Source of the DNA: Streptomyces zagrosensis
GTDB lineage: Bacteria; Actinomycetota; Actinomycetes; Streptomycetales; Streptomycetaceae
Length of the DNA stretch: 64,000 nucleotides
Reading direction: 5' to 3'
NCBI RefSeq assembly: GCF_014203645.1
Contig: NZ_JACHJL010000015.1
Span: forward strand, 62,001 to 126,000
Below, piece after piece: positions 16,940 to 25,055 of the stretch (position 1 is the stretch's first letter; each line of letters opens with the position of its first letter). A program made the position numbers and the translations under genes. Below the pieces are notes generated by a model, which was given only the letters and a program-made list of their open reading frames with translations, did not search any database and was not told where the DNA came from.

Positions 16940-17812
16940 TCAATTGTTGCGGATGCCCGCGAAGAGGTCGTCCTCGGGGAGGGATGTCGCCACCTTTGAC
17001 TTCGCCAGCTCGTATTCCTCCGTCGGCCAGACCTCCCTCTGGATCTCCATCGGGACCCGGAACCAACCACCGTCGGGGTCGATCTGCGTACGGTGCGCGA
17101 TCAGCGCCTTGTCCCGGATTTCGAAGAATTCGCCGCAGGGAACATAGGTGGTCAGCTCCCGTTCGTGCTTTTGGAACTCCTTCCACCGCTCCAGCCACTC
17201 CCCGTACGGCGACTCAAGGCCGCGTTCCAGCAGCGCCTCATGGAGCGCGACGGTACGCGGCCGGTTGAAGCCCTGGTTGTAGTAAAGCTTCAGCGGCTGC
17301 CAGGGCTCGCCAGCCTCCGGATACCTGGAGGGGTCACCCGCGGCTTCGAACGCCACCATGCTGATCTTGTGGGTCATGATGTGATCGGGGTGCGGGTATC
17401 CGCCGTTTTCGTCGTAGGTGGTGATCACCTGCGGCTTGAACGAACGGATCAACTTCACCAGCGCACCGGCCGCTTCATCAACATCCTCCAGCGCGAAGCA
17501 ACCCTCAGGCAGCGGCGGCAACGGGTCACCCTCGGGCAGCCCGGAATCGACGAAGCCAAGCCACTCTTGTTTAACGCCCAGGATCTCGCGCGCCTCATCC
17601 ATCTCTTTGGCGCGCACCTCGTGGATGTTTGCCTCGATGTAGGGGTCGCCCTGGAGCTTTGGGTTGAGGATGGAGCCTCGCTCACCGCCCGTGCAAGTGG
17701 CGACCAGCACGTCCACCCCCTCGGATACGTACCTGGCCATGGTGGCCGCACCCTTGCTCGACTCATCGTCGGGGTGGGCGTGAACGGCCATCAGCCGTAG
17801 CTGCTCAGTCAA
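16940..17812 (-). CDS. mca: Mycothiol S-conjugate amidase
   Basis: A 290-residue zinc amidase that cleaves mycothiol-toxin conjugates to release a mercapturic acid for export and GlcN-Ins for mycothiol recycling. The LmbE/PIG-L fold motifs are clear: AVHAHPDDESSKGAA (zinc His and AHPDDE), TTYDENGGYPHPDHI (second zinc motif with HPDH) and LYYNQGFNR. The start is a TTG with GAGG 8 nt upstream, giving the usual MTEQLRLMAVHAHPDD. It is followed by a coupled small membrane-protein gene and lies divergent from the DUF4307 gene. Confidence 0.96.
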   Translation of the reverse strand: MTEQLRLMAVHAHPDDESSKGAATMARYVSEGVDVLVATCTGGERGSILNPKLQGDPYIEANIHEVRAKEMDEAREILGVKQEWLGFVDSGLPEGDPLPPLPEGCFALEDVDEAAGALVKLIRSFKPQVITTYDENGGYPHPDHIMTHKISMVAFEAAGDPSRYPEAGEPWQPLKLYYNQGFNRPRTVALHEALLERGLESPYGEWLERWKEFQKHERELTTYVPCGEFFEIRDKALIAHRTQIDPDGGWFRVPMEIQREVWPTEEYELAKSKVATSLPEDDLFAGIRNN

Positions 17813-17850
17813 GACTCGATCCTCAGTCCTTGGTCAAAGAAGACGCCTCC

Positions 17851-17856
17851 TATAGT
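17851..17856 (+). promoter_or_regulatory. Candidate -10 of the DUF4307 gene
   Basis: TATAGT lies 66 nt upstream of the ATG at 17922 in the mca-DUF4307 divergent region. TTGGTC at 17830 is a possible -35, but the spacer is only 15 bp. Confidence 0.35.
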
Positions 17857-17921
17857 GACCGAAGCTGGGCTGGAATAATTCCGGGATTTCCAACCAGCGA
17901 CCGGACCAGGAGGAATTGATC

Positions 17922-18329
17922 ATGGCAACGGTGCGCGACGCGCGGCCGGATGGTCGCTATGGGCGCTCCGCTGACGAGCGCGCGGACCGGAAGCTGAAGA
18001 TCGTTGGAGCGGTGCTCGGCGCGGGGTTGCTCGGCGTGATCGCCTGGGTCGGCATCTCCTACGTCTCCGATCAGGACGTCAGCGGTCGGGTGATCGCCTT
18101 CAAGGTGGTGTCGAACGACGCCGTCGAGGTGCACCTGGAGGTCCTCAAGGATCGCGACGGTACGGGGGTGTGCACCGTGCGCTCGCAGTCCGAGGAAGGC
18201 GTTGAGGTCGGACGGAAGGACTTCAGGTTCGACCAGCGCCAGAAGCAGGTGGACACGGTGGTCACGTTGCGTACGACAGAGCGTGCGACCAGTGCCGAGC
18301 TGGTCGAGTGCAAGGCGTCCGACGGCTGA
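17922..18329 (+). CDS. DUF4307 membrane protein
   Basis: A 135-residue protein with one transmembrane helix (IVGAVLGAGLLGVIAWVGISY, about residues 28-48) and an outer beta-rich domain of about 85 residues (VIAFKVVSNDAVEVHLEV, then CTVRSQSEEGVEVGRK). This is the layout of DUF4307, found next to mca and greA in actinobacteria. The ATG at 17922 is preceded by AGGAGGAA. No function is established. Confidence 0.85.
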   Translation: MATVRDARPDGRYGRSADERADRKLKIVGAVLGAGLLGVIAWVGISYVSDQDVSGRVIAFKVVSNDAVEVHLEVLKDRDGTGVCTVRSQSEEGVEVGRKDFRFDQRQKQVDTVVTLRTTERATSAELVECKASDG

Positions 18330-18721
18330 TCTCGCACCGGCACCGGCACCATCACCATCACCGCCGCGCCGCGCCGCCCGGGCACGAAGGCGCACCGCCA
18401 AGGCGCGCGGCGGCGCGCTGGCTCTGGCGCGGGGGGTACAGCGGCAAGACACCAAGCCGCGGAGGCCCACCAGTAGGCCGCGGAGGCACTTTTGCCAGGT
18501 GGGGAGGCCCTGCGACCAGGTGGGGGCGTGATTCAGGGGCACGACGGCCCGACTGGACCCCGTTCGCCCCCTTTTCTGACGGGATTCCTACGCATTCGGG
18601 CCCTTCCCTCCTCCCCGTTTCCGCGCGGAATTGTTAGGCTCGTGGTTTCGCCCACCTTTGAAGGCGCACCCTTTGGAGGAGGGCGTTCATTTGTATATCC
18701 CAGCACCGACGAGGAGCACCT
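18330..18721. other. Intergenic between DUF4307 gene and greA
   Basis: GC-rich DNA with a GGCACCATCACCATCACC run and GCCGCGCC repeats at 18335-18380. The greA promoter should be here; TTGTTAGGCT (about 18628-18637) contains a possible -10. No gene is supported. Confidence 0.35.
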
Positions 18722-19219
18722 GTGACCCAGACCAGCGACAACGTCACCTGGCTGACCCAGGAGGCGTACAACCAGCTCAAGGCCGAGCTGGACTACCTGT
18801 CGGGTCCCGCACGTGTCGAGATCGCGAAGAAGATCGAGGCCGCCCGCGAAGAGGGTGATCTGCGGGAGAACGGTGGCTATCACGCCGCCAAGGAAGAGCA
18901 GGGCAAGCAGGAACTCCGCGTGCGTCAGCTCACTCAGCTCCTCCAGCACGCGAAGGTCGGCGAGGCCCCTGCGGACGATGGCGTCGTCGAGCCCGGCATG
19001 GTCGTCACCATCGCGTTCGACGGTGACCCCGACGACACGCTCACCTTCCTGATGGCCTCACGCGAGTACGCGAGCGCGGACGTTGAGACCTACTCGCCGC
19101 AGTCGCCTCTGGGCAAGGGCGTGACCGGCAAGAGGGTGGGCGACAAGGCGCAGTACGAGCTACCCAACGGCCGTAAGGCGGCCGTGAAGATTCTCGCGGC
19201 AAAGCCCTATCAGAGCTGA
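18722..19219 (+). CDS. greA: Transcription elongation factor GreA
   Basis: A 165-residue factor that enters the secondary channel of RNA polymerase and stimulates cleavage of backtracked transcripts. The N-terminal coiled coil has WLTQEAYNQLKAELDYL and the catalytic tip region EEGDLRENGGYHAAKEEQG, with acidic residues in EGDLREN. The C-terminal domain ends SPQSPLGKGVTGKRVGD. The GTG start has GAGGAG 5 nt upstream. Monocistronic, with a terminator at 19329. Confidence 0.96.
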   Translation: MTQTSDNVTWLTQEAYNQLKAELDYLSGPARVEIAKKIEAAREEGDLRENGGYHAAKEEQGKQELRVRQLTQLLQHAKVGEAPADDGVVEPGMVVTIAFDGDPDDTLTFLMASREYASADVETYSPQSPLGKGVTGKRVGDKAQYELPNGRKAAVKILAAKPYQS

Positions 19220-19328
19220 GCCGCCGCGACGGGCCCGCACTTGCGGAGTGCGGAGGCCGGCCCCGAGGGCCAAGCCATCGCGGCGGGCACGACTCCCTCG
19301 CGCCCGCGCCGCGGCCCTGACGACGAAG

Positions 19329-19351
19329 CCCCCGACGCACGACGTCGGGGG
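19329..19351 (+). terminator. Hairpin between greA and the convergent ABC operon
   Basis: CCCCCGACG-CACGA-CGTCGGGGG is a perfect 9-bp stem 110 nt after greA and 200 nt after the convergent permease gene, followed by TTCAGTCGTT. It probably serves both directions. The rest of 19220-19549 holds nothing recognisable. Confidence 0.65.
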
Positions 19352-19549
19352 TTCAGTCGTTCCGTAGCCGCTATGCCGTGTCGGCGACAACCGCAGCGCC
19401 CACGACGCCCACAAGGGCCCGCGAAGCGCACAAGGCCCACAAGGCAAACGGCTCACGAGCAAGGCCGCAGTGGTGGGGTCCGTAGCGAGGTCGTGGCCGG
19501 GGAGCTCGTGGCGAGGCCGTAGCCGGCGGGCAGGCCCAGTTGCGTAGAG

Positions 19550-20413
19550 CTAGGCCGTGGCCGAGCGGTATTTGCGTACCGCGAGGGTGCGGAAGAGCAC
19601 GATGATCACGATCGACCACAGGACCGAGGCCAGCACTGGGTGCTCCATCGGCCAGGCGTCGGATGGCAGCCCGTCCGGATTGCCGAACAACTGGCGGCAG
19701 GCGAGCACGGTGGAGCTGAACGGGTTCCAGTCCGCCACATGCTGGAGGAACGTCGGCATGTTCGCGGTCGGCACGAACGCGTTCGAGACAAATGTCAGCG
19801 GAAAGAGCCAGATCAGACCGCCGGATGTCGCCGCCTCCGGGGTACGTACGGACAGCCCGATCAGGGCGCCGATCCACGAGAAGGCGTATCCCAGGAGCAG
19901 CAGCAGGCCGATCGCCGCGATGGCCTTCAAAATGCCGTCGTGCGCCCGCCAACCGATGATCAGCGCGACGATGGTCAGCACGACCACGGTCAGCGTCGTC
20001 TGCACCAGGTCGGCGAGCGTGCGCCCGGTGAGCACCGCGCCACGCGACATGGGCAGCGAGCGGAACCGATCGACCAGCCCCTTGTGCATGTCCTCCGCAA
20101 TGCCGGCGCCCGCGCCCGCCGTGGCGAACGTGACCGTCTGCGCGAAGATGCCCGCCATCAGATACTCACGGTAGTCGGCGGCGTTGTTGCCCGGCTCCCC
20201 CGGCACGGGGATGGCGCCGCCGAAGACGTACGCGAACAGCACCACGAACATGATCGGTTGGATGACCGCGAAGATCACGACCTCGGGGATGCGGACCATC
20301 CGGATGAGGTTGCGCCTGGCAATGACCAGGGAATCGCGCATCGGCTGTACGAGGCCGCCCCGCGCGGGCGGTGGCGCCGTCTTACGAGCTGCGCTGGTGA
20401 CGGTGGTATTCAC
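19550..20413 (-). CDS. ABC-2 type permease, DrrB-like
   Basis: A 287-residue permease with six hydrophobic segments, forming an exporter with the ATPase encoded just upstream. Family motifs are the N-terminal VIARRNLIRMVRIPEVVIFA, FATAGAGAGIAEDMHKGLVDRFRSLPMSR before helix 3, and the late FVPTANMPTFLQHVADWNP loop, as in daunorubicin-type DrrB. Its ATG overlaps the stop of the ATPase gene by 4 nt (ATGA). Likely exports a hydrophobic compound; which one is unknown. Confidence 0.92.
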   Translation of the reverse strand: MNTTVTSAARKTAPPPARGGLVQPMRDSLVIARRNLIRMVRIPEVVIFAVIQPIMFVVLFAYVFGGAIPVPGEPGNNAADYREYLMAGIFAQTVTFATAGAGAGIAEDMHKGLVDRFRSLPMSRGAVLTGRTLADLVQTTLTVVVLTIVALIIGWRAHDGILKAIAAIGLLLLLGYAFSWIGALIGLSVRTPEAATSGGLIWLFPLTFVSNAFVPTANMPTFLQHVADWNPFSSTVLACRQLFGNPDGLPSDAWPMEHPVLASVLWSIVIIVLFRTLAVRKYRSATA

Positions 20414-21513
20414 TTCGCGGCCTCCCCACTGCTCTCACCGGCATTGCGGCCCAGGCTCGACCTAGCACCGTCGTCCTTCGTGGCGTTCGTGGCGTTCGTG
20501 GCGTTCTTCGTGTTCTTCGTGTTCTTCTCGTTCTTCGTGCTCGTCGTGTCATCGGGGCCGTTGTCGGGCTGTGCCTCTGCCGCATGACCGGTGAGCGAGA
20601 TGAAGACGTCGTCCAGGGTCGGGCGGCGCAGGCCGATGTCGTCGATTTCGACGCCGCGTGCGTCGAGTTCACGAATCGCCTCGGCCAACAACTTGGCGCC
20701 GCCGCTGACCGGGACGGTGATCTTGCGGGTGTGGTTGTCCACGCTGGCCTCGCCCTTGCCGAAGCCGCGCAGCACCTCGGCGGCCGTAGCGATGCGCTCG
20801 TGGTCGTGTACGACGACCTCGACCCGCTCGCCGCCGGTTTGCGCTTTGAGCTGGTCAGAGGTGCCGCGCGCGATGACCCGGCCATGGTCAACGACGCAGA
20901 TGTCGTGCGCCAGTTGGTCGGCCTCTTCCAGATACTGCGTGGTCAGCAGCAATGTGGTGCCGCCTGCGACGAGTTCTTGCATGATGCCCCACAGCGCCTG
21001 CCGGTTGCGCGGATCAAGTCCGGTGGTCGGCTCGTCCATGAACATCACGGGTGGACTGACGACCAGGGCCGCCGCGAGGTCGAGGCGCCGTCGCATGCCG
21101 CCGGAGTAGGTCTTGGTGGTGCGGTCGGCCGCTTCGGCGAGGTCGAAGCGCTCCAGCAGTTCCGCCGCACGCGTCTTCGCGTCGCGCGAGCTCAACTGGT
21201 AGAGCTGACCGACCATATGCAGGTTCTCGCGGCCGGTCAGGTATTCGTCTACGGCGGCGAACTGGCCCGACAGGCCGATCACATGCCGTACGTCATTGGG
21301 TCGCTTGAGCACATCGATACCCGCGACGACGGCCTTGCCGCTGTCGGGGCGGAGCAGGGTGGTGAGCACCCGGACCGCGGTGGTCTTGCCCGCGCCGTTG
21401 GGGCCGAGCAAACCGAGCACGGTTCCTTCGGGGACGTCAAGGTCAACGCCGTCCAGAGCCCTTACCTTGCCGAAGGTCTTCACCAGTCCTTCGGCGTAGA
21501 TGGCACCTGGCAT
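20410..21513 (-). CDS. ABC transporter ATP-binding protein, DrrA-like
   Basis: A 367-residue ATPase partner of the DrrB-like permease. It shows Walker A GLLGPNGAGKTTAVRVL, signature YSGGMRRRLDLAAALV, Walker B PPVMFMDEPTTGLDPRNRQA and the H-loop region TQYLEEADQLAHDI, plus the DrrA C-terminal GLRRPTLDDVFISLTGHAA. After residue about 325 there is a low-complexity tail encoded by short repeats (TKNTKNATNATNATK), absent from typical DrrA. The ATG at 21513 has GGGAG about 7 nt upstream. The open frame upstream reads repeat DNA (MCHVPCA units) and is not part of the gene. Confidence 0.93.
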   Translation of the reverse strand: MPGAIYAEGLVKTFGKVRALDGVDLDVPEGTVLGLLGPNGAGKTTAVRVLTTLLRPDSGKAVVAGIDVLKRPNDVRHVIGLSGQFAAVDEYLTGRENLHMVGQLYQLSSRDAKTRAAELLERFDLAEAADRTTKTYSGGMRRRLDLAAALVVSPPVMFMDEPTTGLDPRNRQALWGIMQELVAGGTTLLLTTQYLEEADQLAHDICVVDHGRVIARGTSDQLKAQTGGERVEVVVHDHERIATAAEVLRGFGKGEASVDNHTRKITVPVSGGAKLLAEAIRELDARGVEIDDIGLRRPTLDDVFISLTGHAAEAQPDNGPDDTTSTKNEKNTKNTKNATNATNATKDDGARSSLGRNAGESSGEAAK

Positions 21514-21875
21514 GAGGTTTCTCCCAGAGTGGCTGGTCAGTAGATCGGTGTACGTGATGAAGCTGGAGGGTCGGAGCAATGGATGGAACGGGGGTGTGGG
21601 GCAAAACGGGTGATGGCGACAGGAGGGGGAGTCGCAGGGAGAGAGCGGCCGGGAGGACGGAGAAGCGAGGAGGAGAGGGAGTGAGGGAGTGAGAGGGAGG
21701 TAAGGAGTGTGGGGGTGAGGTTCGGTAGGGCTGGCAGCGAGTGGGGTGCGTACCGCCGTGGCGGGCAGCTGGCCACAGTTCCCGCGTGGACGGTTCGCGT
21801 ACGGCCGTGCCAGCCCGTGCGGCACACGGGACCGATGAAGCAACGGCGGAGCGCGGCGCCAGCCAACGCCCGGCC
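21514..21875. other. Putative long 5' leader of the DrrAB operon
   Basis: If transcription starts at the promoter near 21969, about 450 nt of untranslated leader precede drrA-like. The part at 21630-21715 is a purine-rich run on the + strand (GGGAGTGAGGGAGTGAGAGG type), a polypyrimidine run in the transcript. No small ORF with a ribosome site was seen. Confidence 0.35.
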
Positions 21876-21931
21876 CATGGCACACGGCACATGGCACATG
21901 GCACATGGCACATGGCACATGGCACATGGCA
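21876..21931. repeat. 7-bp tandem repeat CATGGCA, 8 copies
   Basis: Eight units of CATGGCA (one is CACGGCA) in the long leader between the DrrAB promoter and the ATPase start. Open in several frames only because of the repeat. Confidence 0.9.
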
Positions 21932-21968
21932 CACGATCCGCGCTGCCCGCTGGAGGCCGGTGCTCACC

Positions 21969-21998
21969 GTTATAGCTATACGCGATATATCGCGTCAA
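21969..21998 (-). promoter_or_regulatory. Promoter with 16-bp palindromic operator for the DrrAB operon
   Basis: On the minus strand TTGACG (21993-21998) and TATAAC (21969-21974) are 18 bp apart. A perfect 16-bp palindrome, ACGCGATATATCGCGT (21980-21995), fills the spacer and overlaps the -35. Palindromes around ATATAT are, to my knowledge, typical of PadR-like repressors of DrrAB exporters, but no PadR gene is in the window. A second imperfect dyad (GCGACA-G-TGTCGC) lies at 22004-22016. Confidence 0.6.
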
Positions 21999-22420
21999 TC
22001 CTTGCGACAGTGTCGCGTCAAGTGCCCACCGTACGTCCGCATCGCCCCGCCCGCACGCGGTACCGCGCCGCATGGCGCCCGGGTCGCCCCGACCGAGCAC
22101 CTCACCCGGGTACGCGCCACCGCGCCCCGCCGCTTCGCGCCCCGTACCCGGCGTACACATCCCGACCCGGGTTCCCACCGCGAACCCTGGATCACATACG
22201 TCTCGCCTGTCTTACGTTGTCACGGCCAGCACCCACTCGATGGGGGTAGGACGCGGACATGCGTAGGACGCGAACATGTCATGGCCCTGGCAAGCCGCAT
22301 GTCACGGCCCTGACGAGCCAACGCATGCGCCACACGGCGCGCGCTCCGTCCCGCCGTACGCCCCCCACGGCTCGACTCACGCGGTCCCCCACAATGCACG
22401 CCAACAGCCAACAGCCCACG
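21999..22420. other. Intergenic between DrrAB promoter and the ilvA 3' repeat
   Basis: About 400 bp without a supportable gene. It contains scattered GGTACGCG/TACCCGG-like similarities, and short direct repeats around ATGTCATGGCCCTGGCAAGCCGC and CATGTCACGGCCCTGAC at 22270-22310. No terminator for ilvA was seen other than the hexamer repeat. Confidence 0.3.
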
Positions 22421-22474
22421 GGCTACGGCTACGGCTACGGCTACGGCTACGGCTACGGCTACGGCTACGGCTAC
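22421..22474. repeat. GGCTAC hexanucleotide repeat, 9 perfect copies, at the ilvA stop codon
   Basis: Nine perfect GGCTAC units. On the minus strand this reads (GTAGCC)n in register with ilvA, so the ilvA stop codon TAG (22471-22473) is part of the array and eight further in-frame TAG codons follow at 6-nt intervals. Confidence 0.93.
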
Positions 22475-23961
22475 GGGCTAACCGTGTAACCGGCCTCGCG
22501 TAGTGCTGATGCAACGTCGGCGCAGTGGCCTGGCCCCTTTGTCTCCAAGTGCAACTCCACCTCCGCCTCGGTGAGTCCCAGCCGTGGATCGGTCCTCACA
22601 TGGCTTACGTCAAGCACGTTAGCGTCCACCACCGACAACACCCGCAGGATCGAGGCGAGCGCCCCCGGGTGGTCGGTGAGCCGGACGCGTAGCGAGAGAT
22701 AGCGGCCCGCCGCAGCCATGCCATGGCGCAGAGTCCGCTGCATCAGCAGCGGGTCCACATTGCCCCCCGACAGCACCGCCACCACCGGACCCACGAAGGA
22801 GTCCGGCTCGGCGAGCAGGGCAGCCACGGGGCTGGCCCCGGCTGGCTCCACCACCAGTTTCGCCCGCTCCAGGCAAAGCAACAAGGCGCTGGAGAGAGCG
22901 TCTTCGGACACCGTACGGATCTCATCGACAAGATCGCCAACGATTTTGAACGTCACATCGCCGGGGCGGCCGACCTTGATCCCATCGGCCATCGTGGTCG
23001 GCGCCTCCAGCGCGATCGGATACCCGGCCGCGAGTGAGGGCGGAAATGCGGCTGAACCCGCCGCTTGCACGCCCACCACCCGGACGTCGGGCCGCAGCGC
23101 CTTGACCGCGACGGCGATCCCCGCCGCCAGGCCCCCGCCACCGACGCCCACAACAATGGTCCGTACCTCGGGGCACTGCTCCAGAATTTCCAAGCCCACT
23201 GTGCCCTGACCTGCAATGATGTCCGGATGGTCAAAGGGGTGGATGAACACCGCGCCAGTCTCGCGGGCGTACTCCTCGGCCGCCCGCAGCGTCTCGTCTA
23301 CCACCGCACCGCAGAGCCGCACCTCGGCGCCGTAGTCCCGGGTCGCCGCGACCTTGGGCAGCGGCGCGCCCTCCGGCATGAACACGGTTGAGCGCACGCC
23401 AAGCAGTGTCGCCGCGAGTGCGACGCCCTGTGCGTGATTGCCCGCGCTGGCCGCGACTACTCCGACCGCACGCTCGGATGCGGAGAGGCCGGCGATCCGT
23501 ACGTACCCACCACGTACCTTGAATGACCCGGTGCGCTGGAGGTTCTCGCACTTGAAGTGCACCGGCGATCCGATGAGACCGCTCAGGAACCGGCTGCCTT
23601 CCAGCGCGGTGACGCGGGCCACGCCGGACAGGGTCTTCTGAGCCTCGCGCACGGCCTCCAGGGTGACGGGCCCCGCGATCACCGGTACCGGAGTCACTGA
23701 TGCCGGAGTCACTGATGCCGGAGTCGCCGATGCCGGGGTGACCGGCCCCGGGGCATCGGACGTCGAAGTGGCCGGCCGCCCGGCCGCGGACGGTTCGGGC
23801 CACCTGGCCACGGGGGGTGCGGGCCCATCAGCCGCGGAAGGGATCGGTTCGCCAGTCGCCGAAGGCGTCGGTTCGCCGTCCGGGGCTGTGCCTCGCTCGG
23901 GGAGCCTTGGCCCGGAGGAGGGTCCCGTCTCCCCGTCCTCATCGTCAACTCGTGCAGCCAT
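22471..23961 (-). CDS. ilvA: Threonine ammonia-lyase (threonine deaminase), ACT-domain type
   Basis: A PLP enzyme converting threonine to 2-oxobutanoate, the entry to isoleucine synthesis. The catalytic domain shows the PLP-lysine motif ENLQRTGSFKVRGGYVRI, SAGNHAQGVALAA, the glycine loop VVGVGGGGLAAGIA and PAGASPVAALLAE. A C-terminal ACT-like domain (LSLRVRLTDHPGALASILRV) suggests a catabolic/short regulated form. The ATG at 23961 gives 496 residues; the first 105 are a Pro/Ala/Thr-rich extension with TPASVTPASV repeats not found in relatives I know, and the ribosome site is weak. A later start at the GTG before VIAGPVTLEAVREAQK would give the usual length, so the start is uncertain. Confidence 0.93.
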   Translation of the reverse strand: MAARVDDEDGETGPSSGPRLPERGTAPDGEPTPSATGEPIPSAADGPAPPVARWPEPSAAGRPATSTSDAPGPVTPASATPASVTPASVTPVPVIAGPVTLEAVREAQKTLSGVARVTALEGSRFLSGLIGSPVHFKCENLQRTGSFKVRGGYVRIAGLSASERAVGVVAASAGNHAQGVALAATLLGVRSTVFMPEGAPLPKVAATRDYGAEVRLCGAVVDETLRAAEEYARETGAVFIHPFDHPDIIAGQGTVGLEILEQCPEVRTIVVGVGGGGLAAGIAVAVKALRPDVRVVGVQAAGSAAFPPSLAAGYPIALEAPTTMADGIKVGRPGDVTFKIVGDLVDEIRTVSEDALSSALLLCLERAKLVVEPAGASPVAALLAEPDSFVGPVVAVLSGGNVDPLLMQRTLRHGMAAAGRYLSLRVRLTDHPGALASILRVLSVVDANVLDVSHVRTDPRLGLTEAEVELHLETKGPGHCADVASALREAGYTVSP

Positions 23962-24116
23962 GGCCCCAAGTCTTCCAGTTCTTCTCGTCGGTGGCCGTCC
24001 CACGTGACTCACGGGCCCCATTCGCACGGCTTTACGCAGGGCAGGTACGTGTGGCGCCAGGGCCGCGTACTCTGTCCCCCATCCTTCAGACCACCGCACG
24101 AAGTGAGCCCCAGGCC

Positions 24117-24653
24117 ATGCCCACCCATTCGGACATGACGACTGCGACGACGGCCCGGGGGACAACCCCCGGTCCAGAGCCGGAGGAGACCGGCGTCCTC
24201 GATTCTCTCCAACACCAAGTAGCGGTCTTCGCCCGACGCGCGGAGCAGACCCGTCTCGGCGGCGTCGGACAGGCCCGCAACTCCATGGACCGCGCCGCCT
24301 ACCTTCTTCTCAACCGACTTGATCAGGAAGGAGAGATGGGAGTCAAGAAACTCGCGCTCAGCATGGGCATCGATTCCTCTACCGTTACCCGCCAGGTTGC
24401 GCCCCTTGTCGATACCGGCATGGTCAAGCGCACCTCGCACCCCGAGGACGGCCGAGCCGTCGTCCTCCAGCTCTCCCCGCGCGGCAAGGCGCGGCTGGAG
24501 GAGGTGCGCTCCTCGCGCCGCGCTTTGATGGCGCTGGCGACCGAAGACTGGTCCCCCGACGAACGCGACCAGTTCTGCACCCTGCTGACCCGCTTCAACG
24601 CCTCACTCTCGGTCATCCACGGGGCCCCGCCACAGCTAGCAACGCCTTCCTGA
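24117..24653 (+). CDS. MarR-family transcriptional regulator
   Basis: A 178-residue winged-helix regulator. The core is DRAAYLLLNRLDQEGEMGVK, then LALSMGIDSSTVTRQVAPLV (recognition helix) and RTSHPEDGRAVVLQLSPRGK (wing), as in MarR proteins, with dimerisation helices at both ends. It is divergent from ilvA across 155 bp. The start is taken as the ATG at 24117; a second in-frame ATG at 24135 is possible and neither has a strong ribosome site. Ligand and targets are unknown. Confidence 0.9.
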   Translation: MPTHSDMTTATTARGTTPGPEPEETGVLDSLQHQVAVFARRAEQTRLGGVGQARNSMDRAAYLLLNRLDQEGEMGVKKLALSMGIDSSTVTRQVAPLVDTGMVKRTSHPEDGRAVVLQLSPRGKARLEEVRSSRRALMALATEDWSPDERDQFCTLLTRFNASLSVIHGAPPQLATPS

Positions 24654-25055
24654 CCGGCCCCTCCCCGGCCAATGCCGGGGCCTGGACCGACCGGCACCCT
24701 GGTGGTGCCCTCGACCTGCGGCCCGCGTGATCCAAGGACCGTACGGCGTGTGTCGGCACCCCCCACCGGAGGAGCCGCTATCCGGCCACTCTCCGTTCCG
24801 CGCCCCTGCGGCGCACCCGCCGTTCCGCGCCCCTACGGCGCACCCGCCACGCTCTGGCCGCAATCCGGCCGGACACCAGCGCCGTACCTCGGGCCGCGTC
24901 TTGGGCCGCGTCCCGGGCCATATCTCGGGCCGTGCCCCGGCCCCTCCCGGCACTTCCCTGGCACACTCCTGGCCGATCCCGGTGCCAACCCTTGACCGGG
25001 CGGCCTCGCTAGCGTGTCCTAAAGAGGACGTGTTCTCACGAACACGGGAGGCACA
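24654..25055. other. Intergenic with a 27-bp direct repeat
   Basis: Gene-free. Two adjacent 27-bp copies (24793-24819 and 24820-24846, beginning CCGTTCCGCGCCCC) differ at one base. Further right, GGGCCGCGTC/CGGGCC-like units recur at 24890-24945. TTGACC at 24994 may belong to the promoter of the next gene. Confidence 0.5.

Noticed and set aside
21514..21927. N-terminal extension of the DrrA-like ATPase with MCHVPCA units
   Set aside because: It reads through the CATGGCA array and polypyrimidine leader. The family start and a ribosome site are at 21513.
22421..22480. CRISPR-like or protein-coding GYGYGY repeat
   Set aside because: Units are directly tandem with no spacers, so not CRISPR; the GY frame is only the repeat antisense to the ilvA end.
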